A DNA stretch of 18,033 nucleotides from Spirochaetia bacterium UBA5368. GTDB lineage: Bacteria; Spirochaetota; UBA4802; UBA5368. A program made the position numbers and the translations under genes. Of this stretch, positions 16,087-18,033 are shown piece by piece; the stretch's first letter is position 1; every line of letters starts with the position of its first letter. The stretch lies in the NCBI GenBank assembly GCA_002407865.1, contig DHPI01000022.1, positions 90,008 to 108,040 on the forward strand. Direction: 5' to 3'. The notes beneath the pieces are model-generated. The model was not told the origin of the DNA. It saw only the letters and a list, made by a program, of their open reading frames with translations, and did not search any database.

Positions 16087-18033
16087 TTGATAAGAAAAAC
16101 AAGAATACTCCTTATTGAAGATGAGTCGGTCATTGCGCTGGATATGCGGCGCAGCCTCGAGATTCTCGATTACGATGTAATCGGTATTGCAACCAACGGC
16201 GATGCAGCCATCTGGATGGCTGCGGATATGCGTCCCGATCTTGTGCTTATGGATATACGGCTGCAGGGAAAGATTAGCGGTATCGAAGCGGCCGATACGA
16301 TTCAGAAAGAATACGCTATCCCGGTCGTGTTCGTAACGGCTCATTCGGATCAGGCTATTCTCCAGCGCGCAAAGAATGCAGGGGCGTACGGCTATATTGT
16401 AAAACCGGTCGACGAACAACAGCTTGTCATCACCATCGAAATAACGCTCCACAAACATTCGATCGATCGTTCGCTTAAGGAGAGTGAAGAGAGATACAGG
16501 CGGCTTGCAGACAATATGCAGGATATGGTTGCCGTGATCGCCCCTGACGGTTCTTTTAGATACGCGAGCCCTTCACACACGGCAGTTTTAGGGTATGATC
16601 CCGAATATATAGTCGGAAAATCGGTGGCAGCGTTTATCCATCACGATGATACGGAATGTGTTATGAACCGCCTGCGTGAGGCGTTCGAGAAGGAGTTGCT
16701 GCCAAAGATCGAATACAGGTTCAGGCACGCAAACGGACAATATATGTGGCTTGAAACAACAACGAGTTTTTTGAAAGAGAATAGCGAAAGAATGTCATCA
16801 ATTATCACGAGCACACGCGATATTACACAACGAAAAGAAATGGAAGACTCATTGCACATTTCCGAAGAAATGTTTTCAAAAGCATTTCATTCCGCTCCCG
16901 TCGTCTCAATGATAACGCGTTTTTCGGACGGTTGCTATGTGGACATCAACGAAACATTCTGCAAAACCTTTGGTTATGCAAGGAACGAAGTTATAGGACA
17001 TACATTACGCGATTTGAATATATGGAAATATCCGGATGACCGCAGGGAAATAGTACAGCTTTTGAAAAAATATGGATCTTTTAAAAACAGGGAGTACATT
17101 CTACGTCACAAATCGGGAAGAAACATTGAGGCGACCTGTTCGGCCGAAATTATAAATATTGGAGAAGAGAAATATACCATCGGGATTGCAACCGATATAA
17201 CAAAAAAAAAGGAGCTTGCGAGGGCGTTAAGCCTGTCAGAAGAAATATACCGTACCGTATTCGAAAATACCGGCACCGCGATGGCGATTATCGAAGAAGA
17301 TACCACGATATCGCTCGCGAACAACGAGTTGTGCCAGCTTACCGGCTTTACCCGTGAAGAAATTACGGGCAAGATGAGCTGGACGGAATTCGTACATGAG
17401 GATTACCATGAAAAGATGCTGGAAATGCACGCCCTTCGAAGATTGATCTTTACCGCCCCCCGAAACTACGAATTTCTTATGAAAACCAGAGACGGTAAAC
17501 CGCGGCATATTTACACGACTGTTTCATTAATACCCGGCACCACAAAGAGCGTCGCGTCGTATATGGATATAACCGAGCATAAAATGATGGAGCGTGAAAT
17601 TGTCACAATGGAAAATTCCTGCTGGCAGCAATTAGGACGCGACCTGCACGATGGAATTGGCCAGTACCTTACCGGCATATCGTTTCTCAGCCGTTCACTT
17701 TGCACAAAACTTCAAAAGAAAAATATCGGCGAAGCACGCGAGGCCGGCATAATAACGGGATTGATTAACGAGTCGATTCAGGCCACAAAAAACATAATAC
17801 GCGGACTTGCGCCGGTAGATCTGGATAGCGGCGGCATGTCGGTCGCCCTGCAGCGCCTGGCGGAGAGGGTGTCACACATGTACGGTATTTACTGCGAATT
17901 TATAAACCTGGCGCAGTATGATTTCGAAGATAGCATTATCGCGACGAATGTGTATTATATCGTGGTGGAGGCCGTAAATAATGCCGTGAAACACAGCCGG
18001 GCGTCGCGTATTACGATAACATTGAAAAAATCG
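16087..18033 (+). CDS. REC-PAS-PAS-PAS-HisKA_3 sensor histidine kinase, cut by window end
   Basis: The frame is open from 16087 to the last base (649 codons) and has no stop. The start is TTG 16087 with GAGAG six bases before it; an in-frame TAA at 16081 rules out anything earlier, and no in-frame ATG comes before the receiver strand RILLIEDE. Residues 7-120 form a receiver domain with acidic pair Glu11/Asp12, phospho-acceptor Asp56 (VLMDIR), Thr84 and Lys106-Pro107. Three PAS domains follow at about 130-255, 259-383 and 385-505, each ending in a PAC-type D-I-T motif (TRDIT, ATDIT, YMDIT). Then GRDLHDGIGQYLTGI with His521 identifies the HisKA_3 (NarX/DegS type) dimerisation domain, and EAVNNAVKHSR (628-638) is the N-box of the ATPase, truncated by the edge. 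There are no membrane segments, so it is cytosolic. It starts 27 bases after the MFS stop. The stimulus is unknown; its partner may be off the right edge. Confidence 0.93.
   Translation, partial: MIRKTRILLIEDESVIALDMRRSLEILDYDVIGIATNGDAAIWMAADMRPDLVLMDIRLQGKISGIEAADTIQKEYAIPVVFVTAHSDQAILQRAKNAGAYGYIVKPVDEQQLVITIEITLHKHSIDRSLKESEERYRRLADNMQDMVAVIAPDGSFRYASPSHTAVLGYDPEYIVGKSVAAFIHHDDTECVMNRLREAFEKELLPKIEYRFRHANGQYMWLETTTSFLKENSERMSSIITSTRDITQRKEMEDSLHISEEMFSKAFHSAPVVSMITRFSDGCYVDINETFCKTFGYARNEVIGHTLRDLNIWKYPDDRREIVQLLKKYGSFKNREYILRHKSGRNIEATCSAEIINIGEEKYTIGIATDITKKKELARALSLSEEIYRTVFENTGTAMAIIEEDTTISLANNELCQLTGFTREEITGKMSWTEFVHEDYHEKMLEMHALRRLIFTAPRNYEFLMKTRDGKPRHIYTTVSLIPGTTKSVASYMDITEHKMMEREIVTMENSCWQQLGRDLHDGIGQYLTGISFLSRSLCTKLQKKNIGEAREAGIITGLINESIQATKNIIRGLAPVDLDSGGMSVALQRLAERVSHMYGIYCEFINLAQYDFEDSIIATNVYYIVVEAVNNAVKHSRASRITITLKKS

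Noticed and set aside
1-18033. CRISPR arrays, tRNA, rRNA, insertion sequences, prophage genes
   Set aside because: No regularly spaced direct repeats, cloverleaf with anticodon arm, transposase motif or phage structural gene was seen on either strand by eye.

Overview
The window is ordinary, gene-dense chromosomal DNA from a motile bacterium that I cannot name with certainty. The methyl-accepting chemotaxis protein, the REC/PAS/histidine-kinase protein, QueH and a UPF0182 membrane protein together would fit a diderm environmental bacterium. The chemoreceptor style (seven membrane segments, no HAMP) makes Spirochaetota a reasonable but unproven guess. No phage, insertion sequence, CRISPR array, tRNA or rRNA gene was seen.

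Left part (1-3300): tandem rho-independent terminators close a gene that lies off the left edge. An AT-rich orphan gene with an extended -10 promoter follows, then queH (epoxyqueuosine reductase, tRNA queuosine synthesis). Downstream is a short wreck, on the minus strand, of a protein with a Fic-type C-terminal winged helix, ending next to a perfect 16-bp palindrome. Next is a UvrD/Rep-type helicase that keeps all its motor motifs but has almost no 2B subdomain.

Middle part (3300-8720): a seven-TM chemoreceptor and a 60-residue membrane peptide read rightward. They converge, at a bidirectional terminator, on a large leftward UPF0182-family membrane protein. A small leftward protein resembling a heavy-metal-associated domain without its CxxC lies upstream of that, behind its own perfect-arm terminator.

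Right part (8720-18033): dinB (DNA polymerase IV, with a QLDLF clamp-binding motif) and an aromatic-amino-acid-type permease read rightward. They converge on a leftward YtcJ-like amidohydrolase, and a 15-bp perfect hairpin lies between the stop codons. Divergent from the amidohydrolase is a Gfo/Idh/MocA oxidoreductase whose C-terminus looks like an SCP2 (sterol-carrier-like) domain, followed by an MFS transporter. The last gene, cut by the window edge, starts with TTG and encodes REC-PAS-PAS-PAS-HisKA_3-HATPase.

The amidohydrolase, oxidoreductase-SCP2 fusion and MFS carrier may form one small catabolic or uptake locus, and this is the most system-like part of the window. The other genes look like unlinked housekeeping and sensory functions. 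I found no clear evidence of a new defence or mobile system.
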